Of a stretch of 64,000 nucleotides of DNA, positions 13,967 through 23,600 are shown piece by piece; the first letter of the stretch is position 1, and each line of letters begins with the position of its first letter. A program made the position numbers and the translations under genes. The notes beneath the pieces are model-generated. The model saw only the letters and a list, made by a program, of their open reading frames with translations. It searched no databases and was not told the origin of the DNA. The stretch covers positions 1 to 64,000 of the forward strand of contig NZ_JADPEG010000016.1 in the NCBI RefSeq assembly GCF_015667585.1, written 5' to 3'. This stretch comes from Clostridium sp. D33t1_170424_F3. Its GTDB lineage: Bacteria > Bacillota > Clostridia > Oscillospirales > Acutalibacteraceae.

Positions 13967-14203
13967 TGAAGGTAAAAATACGTACAAAAGCGTTTAAGGA
14001 CCTTTTACCTGCCCAATTCCCTTCTGTTCAGCAAGCTGGGCCTGTCCGTCGCGCTGTGTGCATCCCAAAAGTATGTCAGGGTTTCTGAAACGGGAAAAGA
14101 AGCGCTGGTTACGCAGCTGAAACGGTTTCGGAGGCAATGGAAAGGGTTGACGCTGGTCGAGGTGCAAACCAGCGAGGGGGAAGAAATTCTTGTGAAGCTG
14201 TAA
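13966..14203 (+). pseudogene. Frameshifted SHOCT-like domain gene
   Basis: An ATG overlapping the previous stop codon opens a frame reading MKVKIRTKAF that soon leaves the homologous frame. A second frame then reads FYLPNSLLFSKLGLSVALCA to GLTLVEVQTSEGEEILVKL and ends at 14203. Together they form one domain of the kind found at the C-terminus of the upstream XRE protein. Start and stop are out of phase by one base, so an indel near 13990-14010 has broken the gene, unless there is a sequencing error or programmed frameshift. Confidence 0.6.
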
Positions 14204-14276
14204 GCTCCGCCGGCAGGACAGATGGAAAACAGTGCGGCGGCAAAGGCTGCAAATTTATGAAGATGGAAGTGTGCAT

Positions 14277-14657
14277 ATGAAAAGGGCCGTTTTATTCCTG
14301 TTGCTTTTGCTGCTTGCGGGTTCCGTCACCGCCTGTGGATGGATCGGTACGCGGTTTGATGGCAGCAGATTGGGAAACGAAGATCAATTGGTGATGGATT
14401 ACAAAGTGCTGAACCAAACGGATACCCAATCCCTGAAGCTGGAGGCGGGCGACGTGGTCGATTTTGCCATCGTCAGCGAATGGGGACAGGTGGATCTTTC
14501 GCTGCAAAAAGATGGGGAAGAAGCCGTCTATGAGAAAACAAACGTCCCGACGTCCTCCTTCCAGGTTGCCATAGAAGACAGCGGGACCTATCTGCTGACG
14601 GTCACGGGAAGGCACGCGAAAGGCAGCGTCCATATTGTAAAGGAAAGCGATACCTAA
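14277..14657 (+). CDS. Small lipoprotein, unknown function
   Basis: 126 residues. A lipoprotein signal peptide (MKRAVLFLLLLLLAGSVTAC) predicts lipid anchoring at the Cys after AGSVTA. The mature part is a beta-rich domain (VVDFAIVSEWGQVDLSLQKDG, then SGTYLLTVTGRHAKGSVHI) that looks like a jelly-roll or pre-peptidase-like sandwich. The ATG at 14277 has GGAAG upstream. Copy B of the dispersed repeat follows and probably supplies its terminator. Confidence 0.7.
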   Translation: MKRAVLFLLLLLLAGSVTACGWIGTRFDGSRLGNEDQLVMDYKVLNQTDTQSLKLEAGDVVDFAIVSEWGQVDLSLQKDGEEAVYEKTNVPTSSFQVAIEDSGTYLLTVTGRHAKGSVHIVKESDT

Positions 14658-14687
14658 GCAGGATTTGAAAGACCAGCTAAATATAAC

Positions 14688-14878
14688 AAAGGGCCGTTGC
14701 AGAATAAAACTGCAACGGCCCTTTGAAGTTTGCCCGGCAGCATGAAAGGTCCCTAAAGGACCGTATCACTCGTTCCCACTCGCTCTTCTCATAAAGAGAG
14801 TCCCGTTCTCTGCGGAGAACGGCCAAAGGCTCTGCCTTTGGAAACCGCCGCTTTTTAGAAAAGCGGAAAAACACATTT
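14688..14878 (+). repeat. Dispersed hairpin-rich repeat, copy B
   Basis: Copy B begins with a 15-bp hairpin with a 7-nt loop (AAAGGGCCGTTGCAG and its complement, 14688-14724), a working terminator for the lipoprotein gene. It continues through the TATCACTCGTTCCCACTCGC core to the CCGCTTTTTAGAAAAGCGG hairpin and AAAAACAC. It matches copy A nearly end to end, with differences that often keep stems paired (for example GCTCC..GGAGC in A against GTTCTC..GAGAAC in B). Confidence 0.85.
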
Positions 14879-14912
14879 CGTTCTACGTTACAATCAAAAC
14901 ATGGGCTGTTAT

Positions 14913-15809
14913 CTATGCCTGCGGTTCGTTTTCAGAAGGATTCACGTGGACCATACAATGCTTGACGGCGGGAAACCGCGCTTCAATCGCGTCGTGTACG
15001 CACTGCGCGGTGCCGTGCGCCTGCGTCAGCGTCTCGCTGCCGTCCGCCTGGATTTCCAAATCCACGTAGACCTTGTCGCCGAACAGGCGGGTCTTGATCT
15101 GGTCGATTGCCAGAACGCCCTCCTGCTCCGCCGCCACGCCCCGGATTTCCTCCACCACCTCGTCGTCGCACGCCCGGTCGGTCATTTTATTGATCGCGTC
15201 CCGGAAAATATCGACGGCGGCCTTGAGAATGAACAGGCAGATCACCACGCTGGCAATCGGGTCCAGAATCGGGAAGCCGAGCCGCGCGCCGAAGATGCCG
15301 ACAAAGCTGCCGATGGAGGAGAGCGCGTCGGAGCGGTGATGCCACGCGTCCGCCATCAGTGCGCTGGAATGGATTTTTTTGGCGGCGGCGCGGGTGTACC
15401 AGTACATGGCCTCTTTCAAAACGATGGAAACGACGGCGGCAACCAGCGCCAGTGCGCCCGGAACCGCCAGCCCGCCATGCGTGCCGTTTACGATATGTTC
15501 CACCCCGTTGGCTCCAATGCCGATACCGGTGGCAAACAGGAGCGCCGCCAGCAAAATGGCGGCCACACATTCCAGCCGCTCGTGGCCGTAGGGATGGTCC
15601 TTGTCGGACGCGCGGTTGGCAAGCTTCACGCCGATCATGACCACCACGGTGCTGAACACGTCGGAGGCGGAGTGCACCGCGTCCGAAAGCATTGCCCCGG
15701 ACCTTGCAAAGATACCGGCAAAGAGCTTAAAAGCGGTTAACAGGACGTTTCCCAAAATGCTGACCCGCGAGACGTGCATTGCGGTTTGTTCGTTTGTCCG
15801 TACTTTCAT
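14913..15809 (-). CDS. Cation diffusion facilitator, probable Ni/Co exporter
   Basis: 298 residues with six membrane helices and a cytoplasmic C-terminal metal domain (KVYVDLEIQADGSETLTQAH, then KHCMVHVNPSE). The paired metal-site motifs are visible as LSDAVHSASDV in helix II and ADAWHHRSDALSS in helix V. HPYGHERLE, in the cytoplasmic loop, is typical of the family. CDF proteins export divalent metals in exchange for protons. The ATG at 15809 follows GGGAGGG; the frame open to 15899 overlaps the leader. The leader carries a probable NiCo riboswitch, so Ni2+ or Co2+ is the likely cargo. Confidence 0.92.
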   Translation of the reverse strand: MKVRTNEQTAMHVSRVSILGNVLLTAFKLFAGIFARSGAMLSDAVHSASDVFSTVVVMIGVKLANRASDKDHPYGHERLECVAAILLAALLFATGIGIGANGVEHIVNGTHGGLAVPGALALVAAVVSIVLKEAMYWYTRAAAKKIHSSALMADAWHHRSDALSSIGSFVGIFGARLGFPILDPIASVVICLFILKAAVDIFRDAINKMTDRACDDEVVEEIRGVAAEQEGVLAIDQIKTRLFGDKVYVDLEIQADGSETLTQAHGTAQCVHDAIEARFPAVKHCMVHVNPSENEPQA

Positions 15810-15874
15810 AGCCAGACCCTCCCAAAATGTACATATGAATCCTCTTCGTCCGGCAGGGTGTTCTGGCCTGAAAA

Positions 15875-15914
15875 TAAAAAAACACCTGCGGAACAACAAC
15901 TGTCCCGCAGATGT
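15875..15914 (-). terminator. Riboswitch-controlled terminator before the CDF gene
   Basis: On the minus strand, ACATCTGCGG (15914-15905) pairs with CCGCAGGTGT (15891-15882), followed by seven T residues. The first arm is also the 3' strand of an aptamer stem, so the aptamer and the terminator are mutually exclusive. That predicts that metal binding switches the gene on. Confidence 0.85.
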
Positions 15915-15990
15915 ACGCAGTCGGTTTCATCTGCTGCCGTAGGAAACGGCCCGGCCCCATGGAAAACTTCCATCGCCTGCTCAGTTTGTA
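15897..15990 (-). promoter_or_regulatory. Probable NiCo (czcD-type) riboswitch
   Basis: On the minus strand a four-stem junction can be drawn: AACTG/CAGTT closing stem, GATGGAA/TTCCAT, CCGT/ACGG and GCAGATG/CATCTGC. Junction segments GAGCAGGC, GGGCCGG, GGCAGC and CGGGACAG match the conserved core I remember for the NiCo class, which binds Ni2+ or Co2+ and controls CDF exporters. It sits between a sigma-A promoter and the CDF gene and overlaps a terminator. The class assignment rests on memory of the consensus. Confidence 0.82.
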
Positions 15991-16045
15991 CTGTTGATTG
16001 GGCATCTTTACAAAAGACGCCGTGCAGCGCAAAGAGATTTCATAT

Positions 16046-16074
16046 AACATATCATATGCATTTTGCTTTGTCAA
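16046..16074 (-). promoter_or_regulatory. Promoter of the NiCo riboswitch/CDF transcript
   Basis: On the minus strand TTGACA (16074-16069) and TATGTT (16051-16046) are separated by 17 bp, about 55 bp before the aptamer. Confidence 0.75.
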
Positions 16075-16169
16075 GGTTCCGCATGAAATTTTTTGCAGGC
16101 GGAGTTTGCGGCGCGAAGGGTATGGAACCGCCGTATTCCTGCCATACTAGAGCGGTGGAGGGATGTACG

Positions 16170-17636
16170 ATGAACCAAACAGGACAAACGGTTAAAAAGA
16201 CCGGTTTTTTATTGGGCTGTGCGGCGGTATTTGCGGCCGCGATGCTGTTTTTTTCGGCGTCCGCGCAGCAGGACCGCGCACAGCCGCTTTCCCCGGAGGA
16301 CAAACAGGTTTTACTGCAGAATTTGCATTTTCCAAGCCCTTCCAAGGAACAGCAGGTGGGCGTAACGGAATCCATTTTAAACAACGATCCGGACAACGCC
16401 GTTAGTGTGCACTTTCCGGTGCTGGGTATCCAGAAGGTAGACGATAAAATCCGCGCGCAAGTCGATTCCCTGTTACAGGAATACCAGAAGCAGCTCAGGG
16501 AGGAGCAGGGCCGCGGCAGGGCGACGGGTTCCCTGCTGGTGGATTACGAGTCCTATCTGGCGGGCGATCGGACTGTTTCCGTGGTGTTCCATGTGGAGAT
16601 TGATTTTTCCACGCTGGCGCATCCGGACGTATTTGTCCGCACCATGACGTTTGACCTGAAGGACGAAAAGGAGCTGACGCTGCACGAGGCGCTCAAGGGC
16701 GACTATCTGCAGGCGCTCGCGGACCTGACCCGCAAACATTTCCGCGAGAACACAAGCTATGCGGGCCTGACGGAGGACGAGCAGTTCATGCGCGGCACCG
16801 CGCCGGAGGACGAAAATTACCAGTCCTTTGCACTGACGGACGACGCCCTGCGGTTGTATTTTCAAAAGTACCAGCTCTTCGCGGGCAGTTACGGATTGCC
16901 GTACGTGGACATCCCATATGCGGAGCTGAAAGCCTACCTGAACGTCAACACGACGGAAAAGCTTGCGGCCGCCAACGCGGCGCCGGAGCGCGTATTGGAG
17001 GAGCCGGCGGCCCCCGCCGCCATCGACAAAAGCCGCCCCGTTGTAGCCCTATCCTTTGACGATGGGCCGAACGCCAAGGTTACGCCGCGTATCCTGGATA
17101 TTTTAAAGCAGAATAATGCCCGCGCCACCTTTTTTGTGCTGGGAAACCGCGTGGACAGTTACGCTTCCATTTTACAGCGCGAATATGAGGAGGGGCATGA
17201 GATCGGCAACCACTCGTATAACCATCCTTCCCTGACCAAGCTCAGCGTAAAGGACATTACTTACCAGGTCAACGAGACGGATGCCCGTATCTCCCAGCTG
17301 GTGCCGGTGGTGCCTACGCTGCTGCGCCCGCCCTACGGCGCGGTGAACGACGCCGTCAAGACCAGTGTGCAGAAGCCGCTTGCGCTGTGGTCCATCGACA
17401 CGCTGGACTGGAAAACCCGCAATAAGGACGCGGTTGTCAAAGAGGTAATCGGAAAGGTCAAGGATGGGGATATCATCCTGATGCACGACATGTATTCCAC
17501 CACGGCGGACGCGCTGGAGGTCATTCTGCCGGAGCTGTCCAAGCAGGGGTTCCAGTTTGTCACCGTCTCGGAGCTGCTGGCGGAGAAGGAGATCACCCCT
17601 GTGGCGGGCAAGGTGTACCGGCAGGGCAAAAGTTAG
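16170..17636 (+). CDS. PdaC-like secreted polysaccharide deacetylase
   Basis: 488 residues. An N-terminal signal/anchor helix (KKTGFLLGCAAVFAAAMLFFSA) is followed by a DUF4163/DUF3298-type domain (about 60-260, SVHFPVLGIQKVDDKIRAQV). A NodB deacetylase domain (about 290-470) comes last, with SFDDGPN (catalytic Asp and metal Asp), HSYNHPS (metal His pair), RPPYGA and LMHDMY. This is the layout of B. subtilis PdaC, which deacetylates peptidoglycan N-acetylmuramic acid outside the membrane. The ATG at 16170 follows GGAGGG; the frame open to 15774 overlaps the CDF leader on the other strand. Confidence 0.9.
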   Translation: MNQTGQTVKKTGFLLGCAAVFAAAMLFFSASAQQDRAQPLSPEDKQVLLQNLHFPSPSKEQQVGVTESILNNDPDNAVSVHFPVLGIQKVDDKIRAQVDSLLQEYQKQLREEQGRGRATGSLLVDYESYLAGDRTVSVVFHVEIDFSTLAHPDVFVRTMTFDLKDEKELTLHEALKGDYLQALADLTRKHFRENTSYAGLTEDEQFMRGTAPEDENYQSFALTDDALRLYFQKYQLFAGSYGLPYVDIPYAELKAYLNVNTTEKLAAANAAPERVLEEPAAPAAIDKSRPVVALSFDDGPNAKVTPRILDILKQNNARATFFVLGNRVDSYASILQREYEEGHEIGNHSYNHPSLTKLSVKDITYQVNETDARISQLVPVVPTLLRPPYGAVNDAVKTSVQKPLALWSIDTLDWKTRNKDAVVKEVIGKVKDGDIILMHDMYSTTADALEVILPELSKQGFQFVTVSELLAEKEITPVAGKVYRQGKS

Positions 17637-17682
17637 CAGTGTGCGACGGAATAAGAACAATCTGTAAAATTTGGCAGGAACG

Positions 17683-17711
17683 TTGACAGAGACGGGTAAA
17701 TCCTCTATAAT
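17683..17711 (+). promoter_or_regulatory. Consensus promoter of the Mn riboswitch transcript
   Basis: TTGACA (17683-17688) and TATAAT (17706-17711) match the sigma-A consensus perfectly, with a 17-bp spacer, about 30 bp before the aptamer. Confidence 0.88.
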
Positions 17712-17743
17712 GAATTCCATCATATCTCTGTTATATACCCAAC

Positions 17744-17835
17744 AAAAGGGAGTAGTTATAATACGCGCCGATCAACATACCCGGTTCCCTGCGAACCTGG
17801 CGGCGTGTGCCGATTTTCGGTGACAAGACTTTTGG
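17744..17835 (+). promoter_or_regulatory. Probable yybP-ykoY manganese riboswitch
   Basis: The segment opens with AAAAGGGAGTAG and closes with ACAAGACTTTT, which pair through AAAAG/CTTTT as stem P1. Between them lie GATCAACATACC and two hairpin legs. These are hallmarks of the yybP-ykoY class, which binds Mn2+ and controls Mn2+ export. An overlapping terminator and a P-type ATPase directly downstream support it. The assignment is from memory of the consensus. Confidence 0.82.
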
Positions 17836-17882
17836 AGGGCTGTCCTGCTATACGCAGGCGGCCGCCGGAAGTCTTTTTTTAT
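17825..17882 (+). terminator. Riboswitch-controlled terminator before the P-type ATPase
   Basis: AAGACTTTTGG (17825-17835) pairs, with two G-U pairs, with CCGGAAGTCTT (17865-17875), followed by a T-run. The 5' arm is the 3' strand of aptamer stem P1, so Mn2+ binding would prevent termination and turn the gene on. Confidence 0.85.
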
Positions 17883-17929
17883 TTTCCGGCGGTCGGGCGG
17901 AGGTCAATCAAATGGAGGGAAGAAAAAAC

Positions 17930-20536
17930 ATGGCGAACACATTCTTCAACCGTTCCGCCGGGGAAACATTGCGCGAGCAGAAGAGCAGCCGGAACGGCCT
18001 GACCGGCGCGCAGGCAAAGGAAAGACTGGAAACATATGGACCCAACGCCCTGGTCGAGGGCAAAAAGAAAGGGCTGTTGCAGGTATTCCTGGAGCAGTTC
18101 AAGGACCTGCTGGTGGTGATCCTGATGATTGCGGCGGTCATTTCCCTGCTGTCCGGGCAGAGCGAAAGCACGCTGGTGATCTTTGCGGTGATCCTTTTGA
18201 ACGCGATTCTGGGAACCGTGCAGTATTTCAAAGCGGAGAAGTCTCTGGACAGCCTTAAGGCGATGTCCTCGCCGTCGGCGAAGGTCCTGCGCGATGGCGC
18301 GCGGCAGGAAATCCCCTCACGCGACGTGGCGCCGGGCGACATCGTCTTCCTGGAGGCGGGCGACATGGTCGTCGCGGACGGGCGTATTTTGGAGAATTTC
18401 TCCCTGAAAGTGAACGAAAGCTCCCTGACCGGCGAATCGGAGGGCGTGGACAAGACGGAAGAAACTATCGAGGGCGGAGAGGTTGCGCTGGGGGACCAGA
18501 AGAATATGGTCTTTTCCGGATCGCTGGTCACGTATGGGCGCGCCACGGTGGTGGTTACCGGCACCGGAATGCAGACGGAGCTGGGAAAAATCGCCGCGCT
18601 GATGAACCAGACCCAGCAGCGCAAAACGCCTTTGCAGCAGAGTCTGGACGACTTCAGCAAAAAGCTGGCGGTCATCATCCTGTGCATCTGCGCGCTGGTG
18701 TTTGGCCTTTCGCTGTACCGCGCGATGCCGGTACTGGATTCCCTGATGTTCGCCGTGGCGCTGGCGGTCGCCGCGATTCCGGAGGCGCTCAGTTCAATTG
18801 TGACCATTGTGCTGGCGCTCGGCACCCAGAAGATGGCCAAGGAAAACGCGATTATCAAGGATCTGAAGGCGGTGGAGAGCCTCGGCTCCGTTTCCGTTGT
18901 CTGCTCCGATAAAACCGGTACGCTGACCCAAAACAAGATGAAAGTGCAGAAGGTGTATGCGGACGGCAAATTGCTGGACGGCGGCGAGATGCAGCTTTTA
19001 AACGATCCCCAGCGTCTGCTTCTGAAGGCCGCGGTGCTGGACAGCGACGCAACCGACGTGGAGGGCGTGGAAATCGGCGACCCGACGGAGGTGGCGCTGG
19101 TGCAGCTCGGCGACCGTTACGGCGTGGAAGAGGTGGCCTACCGCAGGCAGCATCCCCGTCTGGGCGAGCTGGCGTTCGATTCCGACCGCAAGCTGATGAG
19201 CACGCTGCACGACGTGGACGGCAAACCCACGCTGCTGACAAAGGGCGCGATCGACGTGCTTCTTGCCCGCGCGACGCATATCTATACCAGCGAGGGTATG
19301 CGGGAACTGACGGAACAGGGCAAACAGGAGCTGCACCGCGTCAACCGGGAGCTGTCTGAGCAGGGCCTGCGCGTCCTGGCCTTTGGCTATCGGGAGCTGG
19401 ACGCGGCGCGGCCTCTCACGCTGGAGGATGAAACCGGCCTGACCTTCATCGGCCTGATCTCCATGATCGACCCGCCGCGTGTGGAATCCATGCAGGCGGT
19501 GGCGGACGCAAAGCGCGCCGGTATCCGTACCATCATGATCACGGGCGACCATAAGATTACCGCGACCGCCATTGCAAAGCAGATCGGCATTTTTATGGAC
19601 GGCGATATGGCGCTGGAAGGCGTGGAACTGGACCGCATGACGGACGCGGAGCTGGATGAAACGCTTGCAAAAATCTCCGTTTATGCGCGTGTTTCTCCGG
19701 AAAATAAAATCCGAATTGTCAACGCGTGGCAGCGCCGGGGAAAGATTGTTTCCATGACCGGCGACGGCGTAAACGATGCGCCCGCGCTGAAAAAAGCCGA
19801 TATCGGCGTCGCCATGGGGATCACCGGAACGGAGGTCAGCAAGGACGCGGCTTCCATGATTCTGGCGGACGACAACTTTGCCACGATTATCAAAGCGGTG
19901 CTCAACGGGCGCAATGTCTATGAAAACATCAAGAACGCAATTCAGTTCCTGCTGTCCGGCAATATGGCGGGCATTCTGTGCGTGTTGTATACCTCCATTA
20001 TGGCGCTGCCCATGCCGTTCGCACCGGTGCACCTGTTGTTCATCAATCTGCTGACGGACAGCCTGCCCGCCATCGCCATCGGGATGGAACCGGCGCGCAA
20101 GGACCTGCTGGACCGTCAGCCGCGCGATCCCAGGGAGCCGATTCTCAACGGCTCGCTGATCGGCAAGATTTTTACACAGGGCCTTTTGATCGGCATTGCA
20201 ACCATGGCGGCGTTCTACATTGGATTGCAGACGAGCGCCGCGTTGGCAACCACCATGGCGTTTGCCACGCTGACGCTGTCCCGGCTGTTCCATGGCTTTA
20301 ACTGCCGCGGCAGGCAGTCGATTTTCCGCCTGGGACTTCTCAGCAACAAATACAGCCTGATGGCCTTTGGAGCGGGCGTCCTGCTGCTGTGCGCCGTGCT
20401 TTTCCTGCCCTTCCTGAGCGGCCTGTTCCTGGTGACGCCGCTTTCCTTGGCGAATGTAGGGACCATTGCGCTGCTGGCGTTCCTGCCGACGCTTTGCATC
20501 CAAATCTTTAAAGCGGTGCGCGGCTGGTCCAGGTAA
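17930..20536 (+). CDS. P2-type cation-transporting ATPase, probable Mn2+ (or Ca2+) exporter
   Basis: 868 residues, full length for a P2A pump. Visible are the actuator TGES motif (SSLTGESEGVD), the phosphorylated Asp in CSDKTGTLTQNKM, the ion-site PEAL segment (AIPEALSSIV) in helix M4, the hinge MTGDGVNDAPALKKADIG, and about ten membrane helices. Such pumps export Ca2+ or Mn2+. The Mn riboswitch in its leader argues for Mn2+, as for the riboswitch-controlled YoaB pump of Lactococcus. I chose the ATG at 17930 (GGAGGGAAG upstream); an in-frame ATG at 17912 also has a GGAGG. Confidence 0.93.
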   Translation: MANTFFNRSAGETLREQKSSRNGLTGAQAKERLETYGPNALVEGKKKGLLQVFLEQFKDLLVVILMIAAVISLLSGQSESTLVIFAVILLNAILGTVQYFKAEKSLDSLKAMSSPSAKVLRDGARQEIPSRDVAPGDIVFLEAGDMVVADGRILENFSLKVNESSLTGESEGVDKTEETIEGGEVALGDQKNMVFSGSLVTYGRATVVVTGTGMQTELGKIAALMNQTQQRKTPLQQSLDDFSKKLAVIILCICALVFGLSLYRAMPVLDSLMFAVALAVAAIPEALSSIVTIVLALGTQKMAKENAIIKDLKAVESLGSVSVVCSDKTGTLTQNKMKVQKVYADGKLLDGGEMQLLNDPQRLLLKAAVLDSDATDVEGVEIGDPTEVALVQLGDRYGVEEVAYRRQHPRLGELAFDSDRKLMSTLHDVDGKPTLLTKGAIDVLLARATHIYTSEGMRELTEQGKQELHRVNRELSEQGLRVLAFGYRELDAARPLTLEDETGLTFIGLISMIDPPRVESMQAVADAKRAGIRTIMITGDHKITATAIAKQIGIFMDGDMALEGVELDRMTDAELDETLAKISVYARVSPENKIRIVNAWQRRGKIVSMTGDGVNDAPALKKADIGVAMGITGTEVSKDAASMILADDNFATIIKAVLNGRNVYENIKNAIQFLLSGNMAGILCVLYTSIMALPMPFAPVHLLFINLLTDSLPAIAIGMEPARKDLLDRQPRDPREPILNGSLIGKIFTQGLLIGIATMAAFYIGLQTSAALATTMAFATLTLSRLFHGFNCRGRQSIFRLGLLSNKYSLMAFGAGVLLLCAVLFLPFLSGLFLVTPLSLANVGTIALLAFLPTLCIQIFKAVRGWSR

Positions 20537-20604
20537 GCATAACCTGCGCGCTTATCCTACGGCATCATACTCCACAGGACATTCCGTGGATTTTAAATAG
20601 CAAA

Positions 20605-20645
20605 ACAGCGGGGTACCGGTGCAAACCGGTACCCCGCTGTTTTTG
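20605..20645. terminator. Bidirectional terminator between convergent genes
   Basis: A perfect 16-bp stem (20605-20620 with 20625-20640) with a 4-nt loop, flanked by A- and T-runs. It lies between the plus-strand ATPase and the minus-strand GH27 gene. Confidence 0.93.
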
Positions 20646-20672
20646 TGATAAAAGTTTTTTGCCAAGCGGTGA

Positions 20673-23600
20673 TCAGCCGCCGTGGTTTGCCAGATATTGT
20701 TTCCACTTGATCAGATCGCGCACATCGACGATTCCGTTTCCGTCGTAGTCCGCCAGGAGCAGCTGCTCGTCGGTCAGTTCTACCGTGCCGGCGATGTAAC
20801 CGCGGAGGATGTCAATATCCTTCTGATCCAGTTTGCCGTCGCCGTTCAGGTCGTTTGCGACCCAATCCAGGTCCTTCATGGCCCGGCGCAGCTTTTCTTC
20901 CGCCTTGTCGACTTCTTCCTGAGAAGCGCCTTCCTTCAGGTAGACCTCGTAGGAGGCGTCATAGACCTTCTTAAAAGCGGCCCACTCGGCTGCATCGTAA
21001 TCTTCCTCGTTGATGCATTTCGCCAGAATAATCGCCCCGTAAAGGCCGGACTTGTCCACAACATAGGTAGCGGAATCAAATTTCCGCATAGCTTCGCGCA
21101 GCTCCTTGGCGGCGGAAGCAATTTCTTCCGCTGTGGCGTCGCTGCCCTTGTCCACGATGGCCTGTGCGTTGTCGATAGCAGCTCTCAGCGCATCGGCCGC
21201 GTCCCGCGATACGTTGCCCGTCGAAGCCAGCTTTTCCTCCGCTTCATCGATCATATTCGCCAAAAGGTTGACGGAGGCTTTGAATCTCGGTTCTACCCAA
21301 CAGGCATGGTCGTACAGCGTGCTTTCCACCTCTTCCACGACCAGCTTCAGGAATTTATATCCCGCCATGGGAACTTCCACGTCGATGGGATCGGAATACG
21401 CGTCCATGTACTGCTCATAAAGCAGGTCATTGTCGCCGTAAACCTTGTAATTGACGGTCGCGCCCTTTCCTGCATTTTCCAGTACCTCGTCGCCAAGGCC
21501 GATTTTTGCGGTAAAGACGCCAGCTGCGCCGTCGATGTAATAGATTGCCTGTCCAGGTGCGTTGACCTGGAAGCCGCCGTCCGGACGGCTGTAGTCGATA
21601 CCGCCGAGCATCAGCGGGCCGCCGTCCTGGTTCTTGCCGTCCACTGCGTCTTTCCAGTAGCTGCTGACGGACAGTGCGTTTTTCACTGTCAGGATTCCGT
21701 CGAGCACAGTGGTCGGTTCATACGAAGCGATCTGCGGGTCGATCCAGTCGGCATGGTCAAAGTCCATGTTGCCGCAGGAATCGACCACAAGGCGCAGGTA
21801 GTCGTGGTTCATTACTTTGATGTCAATGGGTTTTGCGGCGCTCTTCCACTTCATCACGCCGCTATCAAACAGGAGCTCGTCGTCCCCATAGACATAGAAG
21901 CGGATGTCGCCGTTGCCGCCGGAGTCGTCGTCCGAGCCGCAGAGTGCGGTAAATTGGACGTTGCGTCCGCCGACGAAATAGACCAGCTCCGAATTGGCAT
22001 GTGTGCCGATACCGGTTGGATAGGTAGTTCCGGCGATGGTCAGAGTATTGCCGTTGATGGAACGATCCTGCCGGATGGTGCCCCAGCCGGATTTTCCGGA
22101 TACCCAATTGTGGATGGTCAGCGGGCCGTCCTCCAGTGGGTCGCCCGGATCCACGTTTTCAACGGAAACCGAGGCCTTGAATTCCGCGGTGGCCGGCTGG
22201 CGGTCTCCTTCGTACAGAAGCAGCGCGCTGACAATCAGGGGCTCGTTGGTCAGGGAAACGTTGCCCGCCGTAATGCGGTACTGCGCCTCCAGACTGTCTC
22301 CTGTGGCCAGATTGTTTGCAACCGTGGAGGAGAGCGCCTTAGCGGTGACGCCTTCCGGAAGCTTCAGGCTCAGGCTGGCGTTTTCGACGGTGGTTTTGCC
22401 GCCGTTGACCAGCTTTGCCGTCAGAACCGCCGATTCGCCGCTCTTCAGCCTGGTCTTGGAGAGGCTGCCGATCACATATACGGCTTTGTCGACTTCCTCG
22501 CCCGGGGAAACGATATACATTTTTACGCCGTGAGAGGGAACAACCGCGGAAGCAACGGGGGAGTCAAACTCCACGTTGGCGCCGTCTTCGTTCTTTTCCC
22601 ACACATCCTTCAGATGATAGACAGCCGTCTTGTCCAGATTGTAATAGTTCTCGTAGTAGGTTTCGTCCTTATCCCGGACCAGGTCGCCGATCTGGGAGAT
22701 TTCCATGCTCATGGTGGCGTCTTCGCCGGAGCGGTTGAACATCAGCAGGGAAACCCGTCCGTCGGTCAAAGGCTTCACCAGGTATTCCAGGTCGCCGTCG
22801 TCCTTAAACTTGATGCCCTGGATGGCGGTCGGGTCCTGGTTGATCGCAATAGCGTCCTCGTTTTTGATGATCTCAAGGACTTCCGATTCGTTGTCGAGCT
22901 TGCGGAGGTCGTTGCCGAGGATCAGCGGAGACGCCATCTGGCACCACAGGCTGAAGTGCGATACGTTTTCGTCATGTGTTAAAGAGCCGTTGCCGACCTC
23001 CAGCATATCGGGGTCGTTCCAGCCGTAGTCATAGTCGCCGTCTTCCTTGCCATAGCGGCCCGCGTACTGATACAGATTGACGTTGACATCGTAGATGCTC
23101 ATGACGGAGCTCCAGCTGGCGGAGATATCGCCGGTGGTTCTCCACAGGTTTCCGGTCTGTCCGCCCCAGACCCAGGGCTGGCGGCCGCCCCATTCGCAGA
23201 TGGAGAACGCGATCGGACGGTTTTCCTTGCCGTTTTCCGCCGCATATTTCTCCGTGGCCTGCATCAGGTTGTCGCGCATAAAGCCGTAATTGTAGCGTGC
23301 GGTGTCGTAGTCGCGGTTGGAGCTGCGGATGGGGTTGTAGAACTTCAGGGTATTTTCGCCCGCGTTGAGCTCCAGCATCGCGGCGGCGCGGCTTCCGGGC
23401 GCGCCGTCCGTATAGCCGGTCGCGGGAAGCATCATCCGGTAGGGATGGCGGTCGTCGCCGTTGATGGTGATAAACATCGGCACTTCCGTGCTGGACGGCT
23501 TCTTATAGAAGTCCAGGTTCAGCGCATAGGCGCCTGCTTCCGGAACATTAACCGTAAAGGTTGCGAAGCCTGCGTTTTCTCCCAGGCCATCGATGTAGTT

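Noticed and set aside
18998-20503. A 501-codon minus-strand frame opposite the P-type ATPase
   Set aside because: Same antisense shadow pattern; no recognisable fold.
20682-22982. A 766-codon plus-strand frame opposite the GH27 gene
   Set aside because: It is an antisense shadow of the dockerin-bearing enzyme, whose motifs are unambiguous.
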